From: Setaria digitata
Taxonomy: Eukaryota > Nematoda > Chromadorea > Rhabditida > Setariidae
Length of the DNA stretch: 64,000 nucleotides
Reading direction: 5' to 3'
Assembly (NCBI GenBank): GCA_003640385.1
Contig: RCAB01000248.1
Coordinates: forward strand, 1-64,000
Positions 50,501 to 63,843 of this stretch are shown piece after piece (position 1 is the stretch's first letter; each line of letters opens with the position of its first letter). The translations under genes and the position numbers were made by a program. Below the pieces are notes generated by a model. The model searched no databases. It saw only the letters and a program-made list of their open reading frames with translations, and was not told the origin of the DNA.

Positions 50501-53500
50501 TCTGATGATTTTGATCAGCTTTTCTCCCAAGTTTAATCATACATTCTAAGCCACCGTCTTGTACAAATTCATGTACCAAATCCTTATCATCCTATCAATA
50601 ATCATTGATAAATTGATTGTGAAAATGAATCCAGCCACATTTTTTTCAAGAATTAATTTGCCTAATTTAATTTGTTAAAATAATTTAAGGAAAAAAATTG
50701 TTTTTTTTTAGTGTGCAAGAAGAAAAGTTTTCTTTTTTTGAAATTTATTACTTGAAAAATTTGCTTTAATGAGAAAAGTGCTCTTCGTTGATCACGACCA
50801 TTTGAATTCAATAATTTATCTGTAAATTAATTAATTGCTATTTTTAAATGCGAGTTTGAAATTGTGAAAAATTTTTTATTAAACTTTTTTTCGAAATATT
50901 TCTGTAATTAATGAAGTTTCAATAAATAAAATAAACTATATTTTAAATTACATACCAATTATCGTTTTAACTCGAAGACCCGTTTGGGTACGTACTACCA
51001 AACTATTTCGCCTTCTGCAAAAAAATAAAAAATAAAAATAAAAGTGGAAAAAAATTATGAAATTAAGAAAAGAAAAAAAAGGAATTGAATGATAAATTGA
51101 TAATTATTTAGCAGTTTATTTCCAAATTTGATATCGTACATTTTTTTTTTTGCCATCATTAATTTTAATTCCTCCAGTTACTTGTGATACTGTAAAAATT
51201 AAGTCAAATTTGAATGATTTATGCTCATTTAAAATAGCTTTAAACTTTTCCCATTTTTCCATTTTTTTAGTCTTATCTGGCGTGGAAAATTTGTGCAATA
51301 AAAGAATGCAAGAAGCAATTATTGCAGCTCAGTAGTGTAAATTAACTTAATTAATAACTTAATTAGCTAATTATTCAATACATACAAAATGGCATGGATT
51401 TATGTGATAATAAAACTTAATTTTGTGCAATATGCGATTTTTAATCAAAGTTGAAAGTTTGTAAATTCATTTTCGGAAACTTGAAAACGAAGCTAATTAG
51501 ATGGAAAATGTAATTTCAGCAGACGAATTCAGAAAAACTTGAAATTTGATGAAAAAGCACCTCACGATGGGATTTTCTGCTATTATTAAATCCTCATCTG
51601 CGAGGTTAAATGCATCACACGGTAAATTAATTGAACTGCGCCATTTCCCAGACATCCGAATGTCCGGACTAATTTCCACTGTATCAACTGAACCTTTCCG
51701 GAAGTCAGTTCCAGTTCTGGAATCACTATTATGATCAGAGCTATTACGACAATTATTTGGAGCGGCTAATCTTGAGCTACCCATAATTGGGCATGCTTTC
51801 CGTACTGATTTAACTGTTGCACTTGACATTTGTTCCGAATTTTTCGTCTGTAATAGACCGGTAAGAGTTTCCTGATAAGTTCGGGTTGGTTTCGGCGGTG
51901 GCGTGAAGTTCATCCGGAAAAGATGTGGACTACTGGATCGTAATACGGTGGGTTTCTGAACCGATACCGTTGCAGAATCATTAATGGTGGAAAATCGTCG
52001 TGTAGAGATTAATCGTTTCGATGCTAAATCATCATCAATTCCGGTTTCACGAACAACCGGTGGTCCATCAACTGATGAGCTAAACCATGGTTTTCTCGGT
52101 AGCTCTCTCACTGTTCTACGCTTCAACGAATCATTTCCACTGAGATTTTTTTGCGCACTAGTTAAACTATCAGTTGGCCAATCATTTAACGTCGAGCAGG
52201 CTACTGTCATCCGTCTTGGCCTAATTACCTTTAATACTGATTTTGTTGTTGGTCTAATTGTTGCTGCTGTTGTTGTTATTGTACGTGGTATCGTTTCATT
52301 CTTAATATCACATTTCGCTATTTCCCATTTAATATCAACGGATGAATTTGGTGCTGCAAATGGTACCGCTGATACAGTGCCACCTGTTGATGATGACAAA
52401 GTTTTGGCTTTTCTAGGTGCTGTATCGGTAAATCGACGAAGTGTGGTGGTAGCTTTCATCTTTGCGACATCGCGGGAATTGCAAGAATCAGAGGAATCGC
52501 GGGAATCACGAATCATTTCCTTATCACAATAAATGGGTCGCGCTACACAGCTAGCTGCATTGTTGAGTATTGAAGTTGAATTAATCGCAGGTGTAAATTT
52601 CATCATCGAGATATTGCTGCTATTATTAATGCTACTGTTGGTCGATGATGATGCAGGCAGTGATTTTGCTTTAGCAGTATCATCGAAGATATTTCGGGAA
52701 TTATGCCTAAAGTCACCGGATAGCGTCTTGCAGAGTGTTTTAGACGATGAAGATGGTGATGATGATGAGGAAACAGTGGAGGAGTTATTACTAAACCTGT
52801 ATTCATCAGAATTAATTGTACTGTTTGATTTCAATTGATATTGACGCAAAGGTTTCACGGCTAACGGTAAATGAGTATTTACAGGTAAATCTGAGGTAGT
52901 AATTAAATTAGTTGCTGGAGCAGAAGGACGATATGCATCAGCTTCAGCAGTATGAACTTCCGATTGCAATTTGGAATTTTGAATTTCGCTATAACATTTG
53001 CCAACAAGTGGTTCCGAAATATTTCGCCTTTTTCGTTCCAAAATTTCGCTCATTTCAATTTCAACAATTGGTAAAATTTCAATTTCCTTTCTTTTAAGCG
53101 ATTGAAAGACTGAAATTTCAAATTCTCAATTTCAGTTTCAATCACTAATTCTTGAATATTACAGAAAGAATGACAAACGACAGTGATTCAATTCAGGTCA
53201 ATCATTCTCGAAGTTCATTGAATGCACTGATAGAGAATTAAGAATTAGTAAATTGTCGATTTTGATGAGTCCCTGTTGTTAGAATATGTTCGACAATTCT
53301 CTGATGTTGAATCTTGAAGTGATAATTCACGTGAATGATAATTTCTATGGAAATTTCACGAACACTTAAAATGATAACACGCATGAAGCAGCTTATACTT
53401 TTAATTACACTTCTGTTTCATATCTTTCTCAATCTGCTTTTTGTTTTACACTTCTCTTATTACTTAATTAATTATCATTTTTTCTTTTTGTATTTAGAAA

Positions 53501-56500
53501 TACTGAAACGTTAAATTAAAATAATATTTTTCCAGTCGTGTGGTAATTTCGTGATGGAGGCAGTGGTAATGCGGATTCTGTAGCGACAATACCTGGCTGA
53601 AGTTCTGTTTCGACTTAGTCTAGCTAATCATTTCTAAGAAATCAAAAAAAAAAAAAGAAAAAAAGGAAAAGAGAAAAACTGATCATCACAAGAAAACGAT
53701 ATTAAATGAACCTAGTGATAAGTGATCGAGTTAAATATCAGTACGGTCATCAGCGCGCACTAATTCATAACATTACATAGTTCTAGTTTACAGTAAATTA
53801 ATTAATTAGACAATTTTAAAAGTGAATTCATGCCATTTCAGAACAAAAAAAAAAAACGAACTTCCTTATCTTTTGATTCAAAAAAAAAGACTGTTTCAAA
53901 AAGTTTTAAAAGGGTTATTAAATACGTCAAGAAAAAGGCAATTGAAAAATCGAAACTGCAAGTAGAACAATAAAATTCAACGTAAATAGTAATTAAAAAA
54001 AAAATTAGTAGGATTAAATTGACCCGTTTAACAAAATAAAATACATCAAAATTACTAACAATGATTTAAAAAAGGAAAATTTTTAAATGATGAATGAATC
54101 ATGAAATAAATCAGCTCTTATCATATTTTAATGATAATGATGAATTAGACAATGGAAATTTTTTTCCAAAAATTATTAAAAAAAAAGGAAAGAAAATATT
54201 AAAGAAAATAATCATTTGAGCTTCTTATTCACATATTTTTTTTCTTTTGAAACTATTACTGACCATTTGAGATGTCGCATTAATTTCGATCACATTTTAA
54301 AAAAAAAAAACAACAGAAAAAAAAAAAGAAAAACTGAAAGCAAACAGTGATAACGAAAGTTTAAGACTTAATGATAGTAAATAAATACCATTTATTATTT
54401 CTACTGATATCACATCACAGATATGAGAGAGATAAAGAGTGATATGAAACCATTTAAAATATGATCAATTAACTACTACTTTGATAGGAGTTTTTTTTTT
54501 TTTTTTAAGTATTACGTGAAATTATTCATAATTGCAATCACATTTGTTACTTTTCATCTCTATGATAATGAATAATTAATAAAATCAAGAATTTCGAAAA
54601 TTTAAAATCTTATTAATCTGGAGAAAAAAAAAAGGAAATTAAAACTCAATTAAAAAAAAAAAAAAAAAAGGAAAAAAAAAGTACTATATTTAATCAAAAA
54701 GAAAAAGAAAAATAATAGTTTCAAAAGATCATCAATGCAATATAATTGCTAGTTACTCAATAAACAAAAAAAAAATTAAAGTTTAAAAAAATGCAGCAGG
54801 CAAAAATACAACCAATGTTGTTTATTTAATAGTATAAAAAAACATGTTTCTTGCTGTTTAATGATATAAAATATTATTATCGCATTGTAATTTAAAATCA
54901 AAATCTGTTGTGATAATGTAAAAAAAAAAAATTTCTATTTTTATTATTAAGGAAATATTATTGCATTGTGTACCAAAAGTTCAATAAAAAAATCAATTTC
55001 GAAAAACAAAAACGGAAAATGATACTTTCAAATGTAAATGTTACATATTAATTCCTATCATCTGTTATTCATGCCGTGGAAATAATAATTCAAACATTTG
55101 TCAAAAAAAGTAAATGGATTAATTAAGAATCGAACATTTCGTATGATCAAATTTCATTTATATATATATATATATATATAAATGTATATAAATGAAAAAA
55201 ACAATCGAAATATACCATCAAAAGCTTCCAAGATTACGGGNATAATTTTTAAAATAATGAATAAATTAGGAATCGTATAATCGAATCGGTAATTATAGCC
55301 AATTAGATGAGGCGTCAAATTAGAAATATTTGCTTAAGTGATAATAAAAATCATTGATAATTTTAATAAATGATTAAATTATAATAATTAATGGAATGGA
55401 TGAAAAGCAGAGGTCAAAATAGGAGATAATCTGAATGAAGAAGGATAGAACAAGGTGGTACAGTGAAAGAAATGTGAAATTTAACATTTGGAATTCAGAT
55501 TTACCCATAAAGGCACCCCGCTGCTTGCCGATGAAAGATTTAATTGGGGCCAGATCGATAAACTGATCAAGAAGTATACTCAAAGGGCATGAAACAGGGG
55601 AGGAATGATAAGAATCGCTGTTATCATTCAAAATGATCAACATACAATATCACTATCAGTAATGTAATTTAATTAGTCAATTAAAAGTAACAATCAAAAG
55701 AAGTAATGGTGATAAAAATATTTTAATAATAATAGTAAAAATAATAGTGGTAAATAATACTCAACAAAAATAATAAAAAAATAACAAGTGAAAAAAAAAA
55801 AGAAAAATGGAAATAATAAAAGTAAATAATAGTAAATAATAAATAATGGTAAATTATAATAAACAATAATAAATAGCAATAAATAATAATTGTTAACAGT
55901 AACAAATATAACAGCACAAAATAATTGTAATAGTAAATAATAACACTGAATGATTAAAATAGAAAAAAAATTAGAGAATAACTATAATGATAATAATAAT
56001 AATAATAATAGTACTGATGTTGAAGTAATAGTTATAGTAATATTAAGGCTGATATCATTTATATTAAATAGTGCAATGGTTAAAATGAATCAAAATACGG
56101 ACATCCCTTCATATCGTCATAAATTGTGTCATCGCTATCATAACACGAAATCACCCGCTTATCATCTCTTATCTTTCTCTTTATTGTTTCATTTACAACA
56201 GTCCTCCTATTCGCTTCATTCCTCTATCATAACTTTAATATTTGAATTCCGATTTAATTTTAAATTCAAATAAGGATTTTTAATAGTCTATGCAGTGTTA
56301 AAGTTTTCCACAATTAACATATTTTATGATGTTTTGAAAAAAAAAAGACTAAAATTGCTGCTGGATAAAAGGAGAAATGGAAAAGGGAAGTATACTTCTA
56401 AGGCGTATTTTAATAATTCAAGAAATTTTTTCTGAGCACTTCTTCTTTGCTTAGTTTGCTTTTCCTTTCACACAAAAAGAGAGGGAGAGAGAGAGAAAGG

Positions 56501-57392
56501 ATAGAGAGTGAAAAAAAAAAAAAAAACTAAGATTAATTCCTGACTTGAGTAACTTACGGATCAGCTTTAAGGATTTCGAGTTCATCTTCTTGCTCCATCA
56601 ATGACATTTCAGAATCCAAATAAGAGCCATAATCACCAATACTGCCCTCATATTTGTAGATTTGCAATGCCGCATTGCCAGGCTGCAAATAATTAATTAA
56701 TTAATTTGAAATATGAATGAATGAAATTGTTTAACTCTAATTGAAATCAAACTTTGGTTTAGCTAATTAGTAATAAGGATGATATTGACAAAATCGGAGA
56801 GATTTTTCCAAGATATAATCGTTAGTGCACAATTCAAACTGTAAAATATTTTTCCTTTTTTTTTAAAAAAAACCTTTCCCCACAAATTAATTTTACAGTT
56901 ACAGTAGAAAATAAAAACAACGAAGAAAAAGTTATTATTCTGAATTAAGCCAAATCAAAGATAATGATATACATTGCAACGACTTACTTAGAGGTTCGAC
57001 AGTCTTATTATATGATTACTGAGTGTTTAAAATAATTTTCAAGATTTCAACAAAATTTTCAATTTTTTTTAGAATTAATGGTGATCAAGAATGGAAATTA
57101 CCACTCTCAATTTCATCTTTTTTCATTCATTTATTTCAAATTTATTTGAATTTCTCAGAAATATTCTCATTAAAGCTTTATAACATAAAAATATGCAACA
57201 AACTTAATGCTGATCAGAATGAAAGTGACCGATAATAATTATGACTGATAATCATTAGCGATAAAAATAATAAGCATAATTAAAGATAATGATAACAGCA
57301 TTGCCAATAATGTTAACAATGACTGCTCACAATGATTAAATAGCTATAAAATTAGTAATATTAATAAAATAATCATAAGAATAATGGTAATC

Positions 57393-57425
<33 letters not shown>

Positions 57426-57619
57426 GTAATGGTAACCTTATGCGGTGCTCGAAGTGCCCGAATAACATCCGGTAATTGTTCACCGATTGGCTGATGAAGT
57501 GAGAAATTATACATGATGGGACGATTCGGCTCCAAATGTGATGAGCATGATGTTGTGGCGAATGGATCCGAATCATCCACATATTGTACACGGCAATTAA
57601 GCCTATCAACCATTACCAT
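38595..57619 (-). CDS. fhod-1: FHOD-family formin (actin assembly)
   Basis: This formin nucleates and bundles actin; nematode FHOD-1 acts in body-wall muscle. Twenty-eight exons (+): 57437-57619, 56558-56682, 55505-55617, 51561-53109, 50956-51014, 50752-50819, 50486-50591, 50026-50120, 49048-49159, 48604-48722, 47888-48060, 47099-47233, 46650-46782, 46302-46445, 45817-45975, 45541-45678, 45044-45209, 44533-44661, 44180-44355, 43157-43276, 42822-43046, 42105-42224, 41563-41724, 40744-40934, 40187-40457, 39508-39628, 38969-39121, 38595-38659. They sum to 5310 nt (1769 aa), all in phase. Domains: N-terminal GTPase-binding-like region ([14 protein letters not shown]; 1-103), a Ser-rich insert (about 141-657, one exon), FH3/DID armadillo region (about 660-900: [26 protein letters not shown]), a short FH1 (1193-1235, PPPPP once), FH2 (about 1240-1640: [31 protein letters not shown]), and a C-terminal DAD ([12 protein letters not shown] then a basic NRKSLRRTRTLK). 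DAD plus DID implies autoinhibition. Confidence 0.93.
42398..42430. repeat. Short N-separated duplication
   Basis: GAATTCAGCGTGAAT, one N (42414), then GAATTCAGCATGAAT, in an fhod-1 intron. It follows a poly-A run and resembles an overlap-join artefact. Confidence 0.65.
48871..49063. repeat. Tandem duplication across the fhod-1 exon 9 donor
   Basis: Two diverged copies (48871-48958 and 48959-49063) share CACTCTTGACA, TTTTTATT, AATAAGAGGAA and ACATACTATTAGCTTT. The upper copy contains the last 16 bases of exon 9 and its donor (49046-49047). The lower copy carries an intact-looking duplicate donor at 48940-48941 inside the intron. Confidence 0.7.
53110..55504 (-). other. Large fhod-1 intron 3
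   Basis: A 2.4-kb intron, the longest in the gene, between exon 3 and the large Ser-rich exon 4. It is AT-rich with many A/T runs, a TA tract (55159-55180) and a lone N (55241). No exon is seen inside. It could host an internal promoter, because exon 4 contains a well-placed in-frame ATG at 53051-53053 (complement). Confidence 0.55.
57391..57425. repeat. (TAA)n microsatellite
   Basis: About ten TAA units directly after the donor of fhod-1 exon 1, inside intron 1. Confidence 0.9.
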
Positions 57620-57716
57620 TTTTGATTCGATTTATTTCAAATATTCCTCACCTCTTTCCCTTCAACCTTTGGCTCCTCTTCTTTTATTATGCTTCACACT
57701 AATTAACAATTAAAAT

Positions 57717-57732
57717 ACACCTGTACAGGTGT
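57717..57732. promoter_or_regulatory. Perfect E-box palindrome upstream of fhod-1
   Basis: ACACCTGTACAGGTGT is an exact 16-bp palindrome made of two inverted CAGGTG E-boxes, 98 bases upstream of the fhod-1 ATG. CAGGTG is bound by bHLH E-proteins and Snail-type zinc fingers in animals. A role here is inferred from position. Confidence 0.4.
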
Positions 57733-59138
57733 GAAAATATTAATACATATTATATGCAAATATTCACATACAATCATCCGTTACAATTCTTTTTTGTTTC
57801 TAATTTTTTCCCTTTTTTTTTTTTTTTTTTTTTCGCTGTATTCAATTTGCAAACAGATGAATAAGAAGAAATTATAGCAAATATTGAAATATTCAGTAAT
57901 AATTAGCTTGAAAAATCGCTATACGGATGGCGCTATTGCGCCTTGATTAATTGGTGCGCAAATGATTTTTTTTTTTTTTCGTTTGTTTAGTTTCTCCTTC
58001 TTTTACTTCCGTGTTTTTGTTTTTCAGTGCAATTTACCAATATCTGAAATGAACTATCGTAAAAAAATAATTTATCGGAATGTGACAGAAATGAAATACA
58101 ACAAGAAACGAATTTAAATTAAAATTGATGAAAAGTGTTAAATTATCAATGGATGCTTATGGATAAGTAATAGTTTTGTACTATTTACTCAACATAGCAA
58201 TAGCAATAATAATGATGTTTTAACAAACTTTTGCACAATATTACGATTTTCAATGATTAATAATCATCTTAATACCAATATATCAACAATAATTGTACTC
58301 TAATTACTTTTACGCCACTATATCACAGTAAATTATTTCTTCAATCATACTCACTCTATTGACAGTAATTAGTTAGTCAGTAATTGCTTTCTTCATAATT
58401 AAATAGGCAATAAAAATACTAACTGCTTTTATAATTACAGGAAATAAAAACATTGCCTTATCAACAATAATGATTGCTGATAATGTGTAAATTTGTCTAT
58501 CCTATCAAACAAAACAGTTAACTAATTCATGAGAACGAGTAAGATGGTCAGTAATGATATTAATTTGAATTTCTGGATAAATCGTAATTTACAAATTTAA
58601 ATTTTCCCTCAAAAGAAAAAAAAAAAGTCGCATTAAAATATTACATTTTACACTAAATTAAAAAGGAAATGTATATGGAGAAATTGAAATTAAATTTCAT
58701 GCTAATTAATTATGAGTGCTTAATTTTCCAGCAATAGCTAATACTAATATTATATGATTGTTTTGTTTTTCCTTTTTGCTACTCCAAAGTGACAATAGCG
58801 CAATGATAATGATTATAATTATTGCAATTTCAAAAGTGCATATGTTTGAAAGAAAAAAAAAAAAAAGTGTTTTCGACATGAAAGGGCCAATAAAATTAAA
58901 ACAGTTATTCGATAGATCGGAAAATAAAGGGTAATCGTTAAGTTTAAATGACGAAATCTCGAGAAAAAAATTGTAAATATATAATCACAAATTTTTGTGC
59001 ATATTTTTTGAAAAGAAGAAAAAAGAGAGAGAGAGAGAATTGTTGAAAAGAAAATTGAAAATATTTGTTGAGCTATTGGATCGGTTTATGTGATGATCAG
59101 TTGTCATCATTGGAAATTTGTATTTAAATATCACCTGA

Positions 59139-59521
59139 ATTTCGAGAAATTATTCAACGCTTTTAAACATGAACAATCAGTTTTTTCTATTCTTTTTTTT
59201 TTTTTTTTTTTTGAAAAATTGAAATTTCCAAAAGTTTTTTGATAATTTTTTGAAAAGAGATGATCAGCGAAAATAAAAAGAAAAGAAAAAAAAAGATGAT
59301 ATGGCCCTATGGAAATAAGTCTATAAACAAAACNTTGAATTTCGAGAAATTATTCTTTTAAACATGAACAATCAGTTTTTTCTATTCTTTTTTTTTTTTT
59401 TTTGAAAAATTGAAATTTCCAAAAGTTTTTTGATAATTTTTTGAAAAGAGATGATCAGCGAAAATAAAAAGAAAAGAAAAAAAAAGATGATATGGCCCTA
59501 TGGAAATAAGTCTATAAACAA
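59139..59521. repeat. N-separated near-identical duplication
   Basis: About 190 bases ending at 59333 recur from 59335 (TTTCGAGAAATTATTC, GATGATATGGCCCTATGG in both). The right copy lacks a few bases near its start. The single N is at 59334. Likely an assembly joint. Confidence 0.85.
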
Positions 59522-60833
59522 AACAAATCTCTCTGTTATCGTAGTCAAAAAATTCATGATTGACAATGGGAAAATTTGATTCAAAAAAAAAAAAAAAATT
59601 TCAAATTGACACTTTTTTGATAGAAGAAATGGGTGAAAAGAAAATGTCTGAAAAGTTTGAAATAAGAAGTGGAAGATATATTTCGATGATATCACTGATA
59701 ATATCAATTGTTTTCATTTCTGTTTCAACACGAAATCCATCCATTTCTCTCTCTTTCCCTCTCTCCCTTGGAAAAAATAAACAAATAATAAATGACTAAA
59801 CAAATAGATTGGAAAAAATAAACAAATAACTATATAAAGAGACTAATTAATTAAAATAAACAAAGTTGAGAAAATTTAGCGAAGAAAAGGAAAAATAAAA
59901 AAAAAAGAAACAGCTGTAAAGATTAGCTTTTTTTTTCCCATAAAAATATAAAAACTTTTTCCATAAGTAAAAATAATGGATGCATCATTTTCGAAAAGCA
60001 AAAATTTAAAAAAAAAAAGAAAAAAGAAAAGGAAAGAAAACTAAAAAAGAAAAGAAAAAAAAAATTTAATCGAAAATTTCAACAGCTCTTTTAGGAGTGA
60101 AAGAGTATGTTAAACGTGACAAACTTTTACATTAGCAATCAGAATAAAGCAAATAACTTTGGCTGTTCAAAAAGTTATTCAAAAATTGATCAGAGGAAAA
60201 AAAAAAAGAGAAAAACTATTTCGGATTGAAATGAAACTTACAATTACACTTTTCTGAGATGGCATCAATTATAATCAGTTTGAAAAATTTGCTAAGCAAT
60301 AAAAAGGAAAAGTCAATATAAATGAATAATGAAATCATCCATTTATGCTTTAAAAAAAAAAAAAAAAAATGGAATTAAGGCTAGGGGAAAAAAAAAGAAA
60401 GTAGTTTCAAATTAGTTAGGTATGTAAACAGGAAAAGATAAACGAAAAGATGAATGGTATCATTATGGCCATATATCCAGAACAGAAAAATTACTCAGGT
60501 ATCCGGAAGCAAATAATATATCTTTAAAAAATCTTTACCGCATAATGAGGAAAATTTATAATCCGGAACAAATTTATAAAAAAAAAAAAACTGGTCAAAT
60601 TATAAAATTCTTTTTCTTTGAAAAAAATAAATAAATAAAACAAATTTGCCATTGATCATAGTTTAGCAATAACAATATCACCATAACTGATTATCAGTCG
60701 TACAGAGTAACCATTTATCATTATCACTATTATTATTAGCTACGCTTAGCATAGTTTTATTTTTCATCATTTTTTACTTAACTTAGTGAGTCTGATTCTG
60801 GAAAAAACAAAAGCTACCTAACGCTTCTACGTA

Positions 60834-60845
60834 TTATTATTATTA

Positions 60846-60880
<35 letters not shown>

Positions 60881-60905
60881 GTTATTATTATTATTATTGT
60901 TATTA
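60834..60905. repeat. (ATT)n microsatellite
   Basis: Interrupted ATT/GTT trinucleotide array of about 22 units. Confidence 0.9.
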
Positions 60906-63445
60906 CTCTTGCTATTGCGTATTACAATTTATTACTTACGTATTACTTGGCGCTTTTACAAACTAATGCAGCTGTTTGTTACGTCACACGGGACACGTAA
61001 TATGCTACACTCATATTAATTAGCATTTGATTAGTTAATATTAAGTTTAATCCAAATTAAGAGAAAATGAAAATCAATTTTCGTGAAATTTTGTTTAAAT
61101 CACACTTTAAAAAATTTACAACTGTTTGTAAACTAGTGCAATAACCTATGGAAAATATTAAAATACGAGCTAGCAACCAACAATTAGTTCTGTTTTAATT
61201 AATCAATGATGAAATTTTCTAATTATATCTTAGTTAAAAAAGCACATGAAAACAAGATCGTTTCAAAAGAATTTTTTTTTCATAAAAAAAAAAAAAAAAA
61301 TAGAAAAAGCATACGATTGCAATTCAAAAATGTTAAGCAAATCAGATAAGGCCGTGCAATTAAATTAAAATTCAAGTCAAAAGTTTCTTCTTTTATTAAA
61401 CTTCGCCAGTAATCTTTATAATAAAGATTTTCATTAAATTAAAATTGAAGTGCAAAAGTTTAATTTAATCTTTTTTTTTTCGGATTTGATCAATGATCTT
61501 TTGCAACGAGTAACTAAATATTAAGTTAAAATTCAACTTGAAAGTTTTATTTCTAATCAAAATTGACCAATGATCACTTTATCAACAAGGAATTTAAGCC
61601 CAAAATCTTTTTTCTTAAGTTTGGTCGGAAACTTTATGTGACAAACATTTTAGGCCAAGAAATCCTTTGACAATCTTTGTTTGTCACTTTTAACAGCCAA
61701 ATCAATCAACTATATGCAAAGTGGAAACATTTGAGACATTCAAAAATTTTTTCCCCACTGAAAAATTATTCATATTGAGAAATTAAAAGAAATTTATGAA
61801 TTTTCTTTCTATTCGTTTTTTTTTTTTCAGATTTTAATCTTTTTGTTAAGCAATAATTGCAAGAAAAAAAACATGCGAATTATGGCACCTATAATTAATT
61901 TACTTTGATCATTTCCTCCACTAATTATTCAATTATATTCCTAGAAAGTAATCATAGAAATAAGCAATCCCAAAGAGAAAAGAAAGGTGCCTTTAATATG
62001 TTGTATGTATTTGTTAATTTATCAAAAGTAACGAGTAAATTATCTCTTCTTACCTTATAAAACGTATAATTTGCACTTTAATTAAGTGCTGCTTTAATTA
62101 TTTCATGAAATTTTAACTTAAAAAATCTTTCTATCAAACTTTCCAAATTCCATAACTCATTTGAACATTTTTGTATTGTTAAAATTTCTAAAAAAAAAAA
62201 AAAAAAAAAAAAAGAATTTAAAATGCAGGTAAATTTAAAATGAAAGAATGAAAAGGAATTAAATGTGATTTTTATCAGTGATTAGTATGGCATAACTTAT
62301 GGGTGTGCATTATTTTTATCATTTTAAAAAAAGAAAAAAAAAATTAAATTAAGAAGAAAGGAAGAAAGCATAGTCGGAATCTTTGTTTGAAATGATAACA
62401 AAGAAAGATAACAGCAAATTTTAGAGATGTAAATATTTACACATGCATCGAATTGTTAGTTACTGGATCTCGTTTAAAAGTGGATTTAAAACTCGTTTCA
62501 TCATTCTTCTTCTTCTTCATTTTTTTTTTTCTAAGAAATTTTAAGTTAATTTTAATAGGCTTAGCAAAATTTAAATTGTTTTTAAAAGACAGAAGTATAA
62601 AAATTGCTTCATTACAGCAGTGTAATTGCAATAATTTATTCGTTATTTGAACAAAAAATGTTGTTTTTGGTATAGTAACTTTGGCCCATTTTTTTATTTT
62701 TTTTTTTTTTTTAATTGGAAAGCATTTCAATTTATAGATAAATAATAGGATGGATCCTGAAAATATCGAAATAAATTTTCATTTTTTGTTGAAATTATTA
62801 ATTGCATTAGTTTTTTTCACGAAAAAATATTTCACAATAAAAATTCACTCTCATTACAGATAAGGGAAAAATGAATAAAGCAATGATTATAATGATAAGA
62901 ACATCCACAAAATAATCAAGAATAATAATGATTTAATGAGTTAATTGTTTAATAAAATAAATTTAATAGAAGTTAATAAAATTAATAATAATGATAGTTA
63001 ATAAATAGTAAATGGAAATGATAACGTGAGCAAAATGTTTCGAAATTCAGCAAATAAATTAATCAATTAAAAAAGAAACTATGGAAAGCATAAAACATAA
63101 AAATATGCAAGTATTTGTTCTATAAAGAAATATTTAAAAAAGTAAAGGAATAGTCTTTTTTCCACTTCTTCCTTCTTCCCTTTAAATAAGTTTTGGATGT
63201 CAAATATCAATTTGAATTCGAATAAAGTATGCAAATCAGTTGGAAAACGCTAATTAAATTCAGTTGCATTTAAAAAAATGAAAGTTTTTTTCATTTTGTG
63301 ATAATTTTTGTTTTCTTTTTTCTGATTTTTCTAATTCATTTTTCAGTTTGTATTTTGCAAAATGAAATGAATTATTGTTAAAAGTTTAACAAAAAAAAAA
63401 AAAAAACTAAAAAGTAGTAGCAATTAAAAGTGAAGAAGGCTGAGG

Positions 63446-63678
63446 GAAAAGTCGAGAATTTTTTTGTTTTTGTTTTTTTTTCGTCCAGAAGGAATTAAAA
63501 TTGAAGAAAAAAAAAATGTTAAAACAGCTTAAATTTCTTTCGAAATAATTTCTTTCGTTTTNGGGAAAAGTCGAGAATTTTTTTGTTTTTGTTTTTTTTC
63601 GTCCAGAAAGAATTAAAATTGAAGAAAAAAAAATGTTAAAACAGCTTAAATTTCTTTCGAAATAATTTCTTTCGTTTT
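63446..63678. repeat. N-separated near-identical duplication
   Basis: The 116 bases ending at 63561 recur from 63563 with only homopolymer-length and single-base differences (GGGAAAAGTCGAGAATTTTT in both). The single N is at 63562. Likely an assembly joint. Confidence 0.87.
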
Positions 63679-63821
63679 CAAAACATTTCATCTTTTTTAT
63701 CTGCCCAGCCTTTACCTCACTTTCTCTTATCAATTCAGTGATAAGTGCAAAAAAAAGCGTATTCGGCTAAAAAAAAAAAAAAAACACTAATATATGGTGC
63801 AATTAATTAAGTGGAAGGGAA

Positions 63822-63843
63822 AGAGAGAGAGAGAGAGAGAGAG
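63822..63843. repeat. (GA)n microsatellite
   Basis: About eleven GA units near the right end of the window. Confidence 0.9.

Noticed and set aside
51984..52838. Two plus-strand ORFs (182 and 101 codons) opposite fhod-1 exon 4
   Set aside because: They are antisense shadows of the Ser-rich exon. The minus-strand frame alone links in phase with flanking exons that are clearly FHOD.
57938..57951. GGCGC-TATT-GCGCC mini-hairpin
   Set aside because: A five-base stem is too short to support a structured RNA or a specific site on its own.
62752..62880. Short ORF beginning MDPENIEINF
   Set aside because: It is an isolated short ORF of about 37 codons without splice context or homology, and is compatible with chance.
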